Made by a program: the position numbers and the translations under genes. Below, piece by piece: positions 42,234 through 49,316 of a DNA stretch of 64,000 nt. The stretch comes from Pycnococcus provasolii (taxonomy: Eukaryota > Chlorophyta > Pseudoscourfieldiophyceae > Pseudoscourfieldiales): the NCBI GenBank assembly GCA_049487715.1, contig CP150558.1:124001-188000 (forward strand). Reading direction: 5' to 3'. Numbering within the stretch: position 1 is the first letter of the stretch; each line of letters starts with the position of its first letter. Under the pieces are notes generated by a model that saw only the letters and a list, made by a program, of their open reading frames with translations, had not been told where the DNA came from and made no database searches.

Positions 42234-42539
42234 ACACACAGTACAACCTTGTCATCTCCCCTCCCAGGGTTGAAGCGCCTAACCTTAAAGGTTTCCCCCG
42301 TCAGCGACTCAGCGTATGTAAGAACCATCTTACCCGTGCAAGAGACCTGTGCAAGAGTCTTCCACCAGGGGCCAGAGGGTTCTTTGAGGCGATCCCTACC
42401 TTTTTAACCCCCCCGAAGGCCGAAGGGTCGTTCCAAGCCACTTCCAAGGGGTATGTATCATGAACGGGACGTGGACAAACAGCCTGCAAAAAAAAATCAG
42501 AAACGGAATGTCATCATTGTGTACGATAGTAACGTGATT
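42234..42539. other. Intergenic region between the inverted repeat and the E-box cluster
   Basis: No gene recognised. Several short palindromic words and a run of nine A at 42488-42496. Confidence 0.4.
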
Positions 42540-42544
42540 CGGAA

Positions 42545-42697
42545 TCACGTGATTGACAAATTGTCACGTGACTCGTAGCGCCTCGTGGTACATATGTGCG
42601 ACTTAATGTCACGTGACCCTCCGTTCTCGTGACCGGTGATTTCACCGTCCCTCTCAGAGGGATTCCGCTCATCGCGTTCACGTGAAAGGTCACGTGT
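42545..42697. promoter_or_regulatory. Cluster of five CACGTG (G-box/E-box) sites
   Basis: CACGTG at 42546, 42565, 42610, 42679 and 42691, most in the wider context TCACGTGA or GTCACGTGAC. CACGTG is bound by bZIP and bHLH factors. Five copies in about 150 bp, roughly 280-430 bp before ATG 42977, suggest strong, possibly light- or stress-regulated expression of that gene. Confidence 0.6.
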
Positions 42698-42976
42698 TCT
42701 ATGTTTCACTCACTCAAGAGAGTGCGTGTTTGTTACCCTTACATACGTATGTACGTATGTAATAGGCGGCCGACCTGTTGTTGTTACCTGTACGGTACCT
42801 GTAAGTACTTCTAGAAGCGTCAACGCACTTACTTGAGGCTCGTCGACGGTCCTTCTTCGCTCGCCCTTCCCCTTCCCATCATCTTACTTGTCATTCTTCA
42901 CTTTTTATTCTTGTGATCTCTGTCTCTCTCACTTTCCTTTCTTCCTTTCACCTTACTTTCACCTTACACTAACAAT

Positions 42977-43795
42977 ATGCCGACCGAAGGAATGGCCCTC
43001 AAGGGAAAGCCCACGCTGCACATCTACCTCTCCGTGCCGGCCGCCAACGAAACCGCCGCGGATACGCTCTTCAAGACCCACGTCGGGTTCATGAAGAAAA
43101 CGCACGCCATCGGTGCCATCGGAACGGCCCCGCGCCTCCTCGAGTACAGCATCGCCAAGGGAAAGGAACTCAACGACCCTATGGACCCGTCCAAGGGAGA
43201 GACGGGAAACTTCCTCTACTGCATGAGCGAGGTGTACGCTGCGGGCGAGGACGTCCCGGCGCACTTCGCCGCGGCGGAGAAGAACTGGGAGATGATGCCC
43301 AAGTTTATGGAGTGCATCCAGAACTTCGGAAAGCACGTGGACATCGGAAGCCCCGTGCTTACCTGCTACTCCGACGGCGTGACCGAACCTTGCACGACGC
43401 AGGTCGGAGATGCCACCTTGTACGTCTCCTACACGTGCCCAGCGTCCGCCGAGGCGGAGATGGACGCCTTCTTCAAGGACCACGAGAAGTTCATGAGGGA
43501 CTTCCACACGTTTGACAAGAGCGCGGACGACTCCGCCACGCCGCGTCTGACCAGCTTCCACGTCAGCAAGATGAAGGAACTCAACGACCCTATGGACCCG
43601 TCCAAGGGAGAGACCGGAAACTTCAAGTACATGATGAGCGAGACGTACTGCGCGCCTACCGGCGTGTCTGGTCACATGGCCATCGCCGCGTCCAAGTGGG
43701 GTCCCGGCTTTGCCAAGTTCAACGAGCTGACGGGCAAGTACGCGACGTTCGTCGCGCCGGGACTTGCGACCGTGTGCGGCACGATGCACGTCTAA
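42977..43795 (+). CDS. Two-repeat alpha/beta protein of unknown function, probably highly expressed
   Basis: 272 residues from ATG 42977, made of two homologous halves. Each has a beta-strand start (TLHIYLSVPA / TLYVSYTCPA), a DPMDPSKGETGNF loop and an SEVYAAGEDVPAHFAAA / SETYCAPTGVSGHMAIA helix. This is compatible with a duplicated dimeric alpha-beta barrel (ABM-like) fold, but that is inference. The loop is identical in both halves and nearly so in DNA. Codons end almost always in C or G (AAG, GCC, TTC, ATC), stronger than in its neighbours, which suggests high expression. No signal peptide. Family not recognised. Confidence 0.7.
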   Translation: MPTEGMALKGKPTLHIYLSVPAANETAADTLFKTHVGFMKKTHAIGAIGTAPRLLEYSIAKGKELNDPMDPSKGETGNFLYCMSEVYAAGEDVPAHFAAAEKNWEMMPKFMECIQNFGKHVDIGSPVLTCYSDGVTEPCTTQVGDATLYVSYTCPASAEAEMDAFFKDHEKFMRDFHTFDKSADDSATPRLTSFHVSKMKELNDPMDPSKGETGNFKYMMSETYCAPTGVSGHMAIAASKWGPGFAKFNELTGKYATFVAPGLATVCGTMHV

Positions 43796-43915
43796 AGAAA
43801 CTGCGCAGAAAGAATACTAATCACTGGGCAGACGCCGTATTGATTCATGAATGATTGAAATCAAATATTCTTCAATTTCTACTTAGCTCGTATATGATAC
43901 AAAGTACAATCCGCC

Positions 43916-45097
43916 TCACTCCCACTCGTCATCGTCGCCGCCAGCGTCCCACTCGGACGCATCTCCAACGGCAGCTGGTGCATCCGCCTCCCAACCCACG
44001 TCGTCGTTGTCCTCTGTGGCCTGCTTGCCACCCGCCTCCACCGGCGCTTCCTCGGGCATATTCTCGGTGAGCAATTCCACCTTCACCTCAGCGTCGTCAG
44101 CCTTAAGACCACCAGCTTGTGCCGCGGCGCGCCAGAGGTCGCTGCGACCGGCACCTCGTCCAGCTGCGCCAGTCAAACCTAGCAGGTGCTGCCCAGCCTC
44201 CAAGCGCCGCCGTTTCTCGGCATCCATGCGACGCATGTATTCGCTGAGAGGCTCGAAGGGGGGTGGCGAGCCGTGCATACGGCAACGCTCCAGGCACCGT
44301 TCGAGCACTGCCAGCAAGCCAAACATGACACCGCTGTCGTCCTTTGCGTTCGTCGCGTCGGCTCCGGCAGCTGCAGGCGCGGCGGCTGCCGCTTGTGTTG
44401 CACTCGCCTCCTCGACGTCTGCACCGCAGCGCGGGCAAGTCGGATTCGCCTCCATAGCGTCCATGAAGAGGTCGGCAGCCTCGTAGCCCTCGTAGCGACT
44501 GTTGCAGTTGTTGCACACGAAGCACAGGGAAGCGTCAGCGCGCGCCGCCGCCTCTGACGCCGACGCGTTGATGTCCCCCCCAGCTGCCGCTGTTCTCGCG
44601 AGGTGTATGCGCATGTTGATGACGTCCGCAAAGTGCGCGTGGTCGACGCGGCAGTATGTGAGCGTTCGCTTGACCATAACTGGCGGTTCGTCCGTCGGCG
44701 CCGCCCCTGCGACGTGTTCCATCGGCACGTTCCTGATTGCGGATTCTCGCAGTACGCACTGGTCTTGTTCGAGCATGACGAGTGCCTTTGCGACTTGTTT
44801 TTTCCCTAGTCCAAGTTCAGAGGCAAGTTCGTCTTCACGCACCCATCCTCGCGGTGCGATAGTCGTCAAAAGCACGGAGGCAAGGCCACGAGACGAAGAA
44901 GACGAATCATTCACGTCGTAAAACTTCCTCTTCGTTCCTACAGCCCCCTCCCCTAAGTGAAGACCACCAGAGGCACCATCAGAGGCACCACTAACACCAC
45001 CACCCGATGTCCGAGTCGCGTCTGAAAGCGACGCGTAGATCGCGTGCGCAACCACCTGCACAAGCAAGTCCCAAGGAGTGGAACTCGCGAACGACAT
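43916..45097 (-). CDS. TFIIE alpha subunit (general transcription factor IIE, subunit 1)
   Basis: 393 residues from ATG 45097 (in-frame codons upstream lack ATG). An N-terminal winged-helix domain (WDLLVQVVAHAIY, then RGWVREDELASELGLGKKQVAKALVMLEQDQCV) is followed by a Cys4 zinc ribbon (CNNCNSRYEG ... CPRCGADV, about residues 194-224). A helical segment and an acidic C-terminus (WEADAPAAV ... GDDDEWE) match the TFIIH-binding tail of TFIIE alpha. TFIIE recruits TFIIH to the RNA polymerase II pre-initiation complex. A linker in the N-terminal region is Ser/Gly-rich. A CCCCTAA/TTAGGGG hairpin lies 71 bp upstream of the ATG. Confidence 0.85.
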   Translation of the reverse strand: MSFASSTPWDLLVQVVAHAIYASLSDATRTSGGGVSGASDGASGGLHLGEGAVGTKRKFYDVNDSSSSSRGLASVLLTTIAPRGWVREDELASELGLGKKQVAKALVMLEQDQCVLRESAIRNVPMEHVAGAAPTDEPPVMVKRTLTYCRVDHAHFADVINMRIHLARTAAAGGDINASASEAAARADASLCFVCNNCNSRYEGYEAADLFMDAMEANPTCPRCGADVEEASATQAAAAAPAAAGADATNAKDDSGVMFGLLAVLERCLERCRMHGSPPPFEPLSEYMRRMDAEKRRRLEAGQHLLGLTGAAGRGAGRSDLWRAAAQAGGLKADDAEVKVELLTENMPEEAPVEAGGKQATEDNDDVGWEADAPAAVGDASEWDAGGDDDEWE

Positions 45098-45167
45098 TTT
45101 TGGACTCGGAGGGGAAAATGAAGGGAAAATCGCGGCGGCATATTTTACAGGTTTTTCTAACAATGCC

Positions 45168-45228
45168 CAACCCCTAAACTCAATGTCTGAGTTTTAAGGG
45201 TTAGGGGTTGGGGTTTGCAGTTGCGTTG
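45168..45228. promoter_or_regulatory. Telomere-like inverted repeat upstream of TFIIE alpha
   Basis: CCCAACCCCTAA and TTAGGGGTTGGG form 12-bp arms around AAACTCA ... TGAGTTT (an inner 7-bp pair), with further TTAAGGG. It lies 71 bp upstream of the TFIIE alpha ATG on the minus strand. Confidence 0.6.
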
Positions 45229-45352
45229 GGTTCGGTCACCCCTCTCGGTACTCAGTAGCACGCAAAGCACGCCACCTGCACCAAACGACCTTATACAGAG
45301 GTAGTTTACATTGGGCTTCTTGAAGAAGCCACTTCTTCAGAGACTTGCGCAT

Positions 45353-46600
45353 TCACGTGCGCAGATTGCGCTTTCTTACGGCCGCCTTCTTGCCCACCGC
45401 GTATCCGAGGAAGTCGGGGTACGACAGCCAGCCTGATGACGCGTAGTACATGTGGGGATTGCCCGGAATGTCGTAAGGTCTCGCGCCTGACGCACTCCAA
45501 GCCTTCCACTCCCTCTCGCTCTTCAGACCGAGCGTATGCACGTACGCGCGCGCATCCTCGAACGTGCGAAACTCGCCAGTCACTTTGCCCACTGCATATC
45601 CGAGGAGGTCGCCGTACGACAGCCAGCCTGATGACGCGTAATACGTGTGAGGATCGCCCGGAATGTCGTAAGGCCTTTCGCCTGATGCACTCCACGCACT
45701 CCACTCCTTCTCGCTCTTCAGACCAAGCGTGCGCACGTACGTGCGCGCATCCTCAAAGCTGCGATATTTGCCAGCCACTTTGCCCACTGCATATCCGAGG
45801 AAGTCGGGGAACGACAACCAGCCTGATGACGCGTACGTCGCATGAGGATTGCCCGGAATGTCGTAGGGTCTCGCGCCTGATGTCCTCCACACACGCCACT
45901 CCTTACAGCTCTTCAGACCGAGCGTATGCACGTACGCGCGCGCATCCTCGAAGCTCCGAAAGTTCGTACGTTGTCTAACCCGCGCTTCCTTGCCCACCGC
46001 GTATCCGAGGAAGTCGGGGTACGACAGCCAGCCTGATGACGCGTAATACGTTTGAGGATTGCCCGGAATGTCGTAGGGCCTCGCGCCTGACGCACTCCAC
46101 GCATTCCACTCCTTACAGCTCTTCAGACCGAGCGTATGCACGTATGCGCGCGCATCCTCGAAGCTGCGAAATTCGCCAGCCACGTTGCCGATCTGGTATC
46201 CGAGAAAGTCGCCATACGAAGTCCAGCCTGATGACGCGTATGTCCGATTGGGACTGCTTGGAATGTCATAAGGTCTCGCGCCTGACGCACGCCACGCATT
46301 CCACTCCTCCGTGCTCTTCAGACCGAGCGTATGCACGTACGCGCGCGCATCCTCGAACGTGCGAAACTCGCCAGCCACTTTGCCCACTGCATATCCGAGG
46401 AAGTCGGGGAACGACAACCAGCCTGATGACGCGTAATACGTATCAGGACTGCTTGGAATGTCGTAAGGCCTCGTGCTTGACGCACTCCAAGCCTTCCACT
46501 CCTCCGCGCTCTTCAGACCGAGCGTATGCACATACGCGCGCGCCTCCTCGAACGAGCGAAACACGACGTATGAAGAATCGTAGGTACGGCACGACGACAT
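45353..46600 (-). CDS. INT_rpt-type repeat protein, six units
   Basis: 415 residues from ATG 46600, made almost wholly of six tandem repeats of 63-70 residues. The consensus is F-R-[ST]-FEDARAYVHTLGLKS, then EW-AWSASGARPYDIP, then YASSGWLS-[YF]-PDFLGYAVGK. This matches the phage-integrase repeat unit (Pfam INT_rpt) family, known as tandem arrays in many algal and protist proteins and next to some phage integrases. Unit 3 ends with an extra RVRQRTN linker and the last ends basic. No integrase catalytic domain is present here. Function unknown; the conserved EW-W-S-RP-IP-P pattern suggests a DNA- or ligand-binding module (inference). DNA identity between units is high, indicating recent expansion or conversion. 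Confidence 0.8.
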   Translation of the reverse strand: MSSCRTYDSSYVVFRSFEEARAYVHTLGLKSAEEWKAWSASSTRPYDIPSSPDTYYASSGWLSFPDFLGYAVGKVAGEFRTFEDARAYVHTLGLKSTEEWNAWRASGARPYDIPSSPNRTYASSGWTSYGDFLGYQIGNVAGEFRSFEDARAYVHTLGLKSCKEWNAWSASGARPYDIPGNPQTYYASSGWLSYPDFLGYAVGKEARVRQRTNFRSFEDARAYVHTLGLKSCKEWRVWRTSGARPYDIPGNPHATYASSGWLSFPDFLGYAVGKVAGKYRSFEDARTYVRTLGLKSEKEWSAWSASGERPYDIPGDPHTYYASSGWLSYGDLLGYAVGKVTGEFRTFEDARAYVHTLGLKSEREWKAWSASGARPYDIPGNPHMYYASSGWLSYPDFLGYAVGKKAAVRKRNLRT

Positions 46601-46621
46601 GGCGACACGACCTGTGCGCAC

Positions 46622-46790
46622 CCTGGCGTTAACCCTAACGTTGGCGCGCGTGCGCACGTGTGCGTGCCCAACACCCATCCACCCACCACGTGGCTTGAGC
46701 GCGCACGGCGGCATGCGGAGACGAAATCTCGCGTCAAAAGGGGATCAGACGCGCCAAACCCCTAACCCCTAAACCCGTTTAGGGGTTTCT
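46622..46790. promoter_or_regulatory. Divergent promoter with telomere-like motifs (INT_rpt / FANCL)
   Basis: TTAACCCTAACG at 46622-46633, about 22 bp from the INT_rpt ATG. AAACCCCTAACCCC at 46756-46769 is followed by an inverted repeat with arms AACCCCTAAAC and GTTTAGGGGTT, 88 bp from the FANCL ATG. Confidence 0.6.
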
Positions 46791-46877
46791 TGTGGTTGTG
46801 TTTCCCGCCCTGGTTTTCCTCCGACTGTCCGAGCTGTTCTTCTTTTGTGGTTCCCGTCATTCGCCAGCCAGAGCAGC

Positions 46878-48215
46878 ATGCCCGCGCGTTCCTCGATGCT
46901 CGCATCTGCATCTGCGTCTGTGGTGGCGTGTATCCCACTCTCGGAACACGTGACCCAGGTGCGGAGTGGTGGTGGTGGTGGTGGTGGTGGTGGTGGTGGT
47001 GGTGGTGGTGGTCGTGGTGGTATTGCGGATTACCTCGCTCTTATTCGTTCATCTGTGTATGATAACCCTTCGGTTTACGTGCGTGCGTTTCTGTCTACGA
47101 GAGATCATGATCCAGGATCTACTTCTTCAGGCTCGTCATCATCAGCACTGCTGAAAGTACACATCTCTGGGCAGGGTGGGCAGGATGCCGGGTCAACAAC
47201 AGCAGGAGCGTTCCGTGCGTCATTTCCGTCGCTACTCGCGCGACGACTACAGAGCTGCAACAACTCACCTCGACGCGCGATCGAAGAAACGTACGCACTG
47301 CTCAACTCTCACGAAATGAAAGGGGCAAACATACACGAGAACAACGCCGCGGCGTCGCAGGGACCGAACGCGACCGCGCGCATCGTCGCTGTTGGACAGG
47401 CAATGCAACAGATAGGATGGCACCGCGTCTCCGACGTCACGACTGACATGCAAAGTGCACAAATCAGCTTCCAAGACTCAAGCAGACGCACGCACCACGT
47501 TCAAGTAAGCTTCCCCGACGAATTTCCTGATGCGGCGCCCATGCTGCGTGCAGACACCCCGAGTGCCAACGCAGATACCGAAGCAGCTCTGCAGGCGTGG
47601 GCGAGAAACACCGCCGCAGGAGAGAAATACACTCTCGCGGACGGAGTCGCACTCATCGCGGCACGCGCCGAACGGCACGTGCCGCTATGGAATGCGCTCG
47701 ATGCGATAGACAGCAGATGCCACGTCGTCGACCCGCCGCCTCCCGTGCCTCGCCGTCACACAAACCGCAAGGTTTTGCTCGCGAACCGATGCGTTCTGTC
47801 TCTCGTGCTCGCTCTGATGCCGTCAGGCAATCTCACGATAACGGTGGAGGTGCACGGCCCGGAGCCCGCGGCGGGAAATGCGCGCGCATCAGCCACATCA
47901 GCCGCCATGCTCGTCGCGCAAGGAAAAGCGTCGCCCGTGGAGGCGCTCTCACAGGCATTTGGGGATGACCTGCTCGCGCAATCGCCGAACGAGTCAGCAG
48001 TGGAGGATGTCTCTTGCGGTGTTTGCTACGCGCACGTGCTCGGCACTAGCGTGCCTGACGTATTCTGCAACCGTTGCAAGCAGGCATTCCACACGCCGTG
48101 CCTGATGACATGGCTCACCGCCGAGCGCCACGCACGCGCCACACGCGGCGTGGCTCTGACGACGCTGAGTGGACCGTGTCCATACTGTGGTGCGGAGTTG
48201 CGGATTGCACAGTAA
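46878..48215 (+). CDS. FANCL: FANCL-like E3 ubiquitin ligase (Fanconi anaemia pathway)
   Basis: 445 residues from ATG 46878. The N-terminus includes a poly-Gly run of 15 coded by (GGT)n, followed by IADYLALIRSSVYDNP, which would fit the ELF region. The central RWD-like segment has VSFPDEFPDAAPML. The C-terminus is a PHD/RING finger of FANCL type: CGVCYAHVLGTSVPDVFCNRC, FHTPCLMTWLTAE and CPYCGAEL, starting at Cys380. FANCL is the E3 that binds UBE2T and monoubiquitinates FANCD2/FANCI in cross-link repair. Length and domain order match the family. Shares a divergent promoter with the INT_rpt gene. Confidence 0.82.
   Translation: MPARSSMLASASASVVACIPLSEHVTQVRSGGGGGGGGGGGGGGGRGGIADYLALIRSSVYDNPSVYVRAFLSTRDHDPGSTSSGSSSSALLKVHISGQGGQDAGSTTAGAFRASFPSLLARRLQSCNNSPRRAIEETYALLNSHEMKGANIHENNAAASQGPNATARIVAVGQAMQQIGWHRVSDVTTDMQSAQISFQDSSRRTHHVQVSFPDEFPDAAPMLRADTPSANADTEAALQAWARNTAAGEKYTLADGVALIAARAERHVPLWNALDAIDSRCHVVDPPPPVPRRHTNRKVLLANRCVLSLVLALMPSGNLTITVEVHGPEPAAGNARASATSAAMLVAQGKASPVEALSQAFGDDLLAQSPNESAVEDVSCGVCYAHVLGTSVPDVFCNRCKQAFHTPCLMTWLTAERHARATRGVALTTLSGPCPYCGAELRIAQ
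46964..47012 (+). repeat. (GGT)n microsatellite coding poly-Gly in FANCL
   Basis: About 15 GGT units in frame, with one CGT interruption near the end. Length polymorphism would change only the number of Gly. Confidence 0.9.
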
Positions 48216-48256
48216 CATTTGTAGTCGTTATGTAAAACAATTATACATTACAATTT

Positions 48257-48997
48257 TTACTTAAAGCTAGCAAGTGCCCGACTGCGCAGCAGCCGTCCCA
48301 CCGCGATTGCGTCCGTCGTAACGGCGAAGTAGCACGGCGCGGTGACGGCGGGCAGTGCCGCCCACTGCGCGTCAGCACCAAATGGGAGATAGTCGGTGGC
48401 TTGCGGCAGGTACTGCCACCAACCGATCGACACCAGAGGAAGCTCGGCGAGCGGTCCGAGAAGCGCGGCAGCACACGCGAGGCCAAGCGCGGAGAGCGAG
48501 CCATCGAGCAACGCCCACTGCAGCACAGCCAGCCCGCAGAGTGGTAGCAACGTGTGCTCCCTTCCAACCATGTCAGGTAGCACAGCGGAGCTGCGCACCA
48601 GCGCCGCGGTTGTGGCCACTGCTAATGCGGCGGAGACAGCCGGTCTTTCCCGCAACGCTTTTGCGGGTCCACCCGTCCGAGGCGTAGACGCTGCACTTGG
48701 CAAGATTGTGTCCAGTGCGAAGGGCAGCACGCCGCCTAGCAGTGGGTAGGCGAGCGCGAGTAGCGGCGGCACCACCAAGCTGGTATGCAGCGGACCAAGG
48801 ATCACCGGCATCAGCTCGTACGTGAGGAGCGTCTGATTGTGCAGGCCGTCAACGACCGGACCCACGACGGCGCCGAAGGGTGCGAGCCCGTACACCGCGG
48901 CCGACCATCCACCACCTTGCTTGTCATCGTCGCCACCGCCACCATCTCCCACCACCACTTCGTACGTAAACACCACGCTGTTGATCGGCCACCACAC
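48257..48997 (-). CDS. INSIG-like multi-spanning membrane protein (start uncertain)
   Basis: About 246 codons with five or six hydrophobic helices: GLAPFGAVVGPVVDGLHNQ, SLVVPPLLALAYPLLGGVLP, AALAVATTAALVRSSAV, LQWALLDGSLSALGLACAAALLG and the last AALPAVTAPCYFAVTTDAIAVGRLL. The order and the D-S-ALGL plus terminal IxVGRxL pattern recall INSIG, an ER protein that regulates sterol-pathway proteins. Similarity is modest and by eye. The frame starts with GTG (48997); an ATG at 49073 is in a neighbouring frame. The N-terminus may lie in another exon or be shifted by one base. Confidence 0.45.
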   Translation of the reverse strand: MWWPINSVVFTYEVVVGDGGGGDDDKQGGGWSAAVYGLAPFGAVVGPVVDGLHNQTLLTYELMPVILGPLHTSLVVPPLLALAYPLLGGVLPFALDTILPSAASTPRTGGPAKALRERPAVSAALAVATTAALVRSSAVLPDMVGREHTLLPLCGLAVLQWALLDGSLSALGLACAAALLGPLAELPLVSIGWWQYLPQATDYLPFGADAQWAALPAVTAPCYFAVTTDAIAVGRLLRSRALASFK

Positions 48998-49316
48998 CCT
49001 CGACCCCTCGGCGGCGGCACGTGCGTGCGCGCGTATGGACGCCGACGTTACGGCGTGAGCGCGCTTCTAACATAGTTTTTGCCGGTGATTTGTGACCACA
49101 GAATGGTCAGATATCGGAGCCCGAGGGAGAATTCAGAGCGGCATTCGAACCCCGATTCGTAACAAATCCCTTAGTCACTCTCCTTCACACCTTAAGTAAG
49201 GGTTGGACGGGTGTCTGTCACAACTCACAACTCGACTGAGCTCATCAAAACTCAACATGCATGTCAACACAATAATGTCAATCAACTGAACTTCTTACAC
49301 GATTGCAACACGCATA
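48998..49316. other. Intergenic region between INSIG-like gene and CFAP221 3' end
   Basis: About 320 bp. AT-rich 3' flank of CFAP221 at 49230-49316 (many AACTCA/CAACTC words). No gene seen. Confidence 0.5.

Noticed and set aside
45353-46600. CRISPR or satellite DNA because of regular repeats of about 192 bp
   Set aside because: The repeats keep one open frame with a conserved protein consensus matching a known repeat family.
49140-49165. Possible tRNA T-loop (CATTCGAACCCC)
   Set aside because: No acceptor stem, anticodon arm or D-arm could be folded around it; the same holds for GGATTCAAACCCC at 21180.
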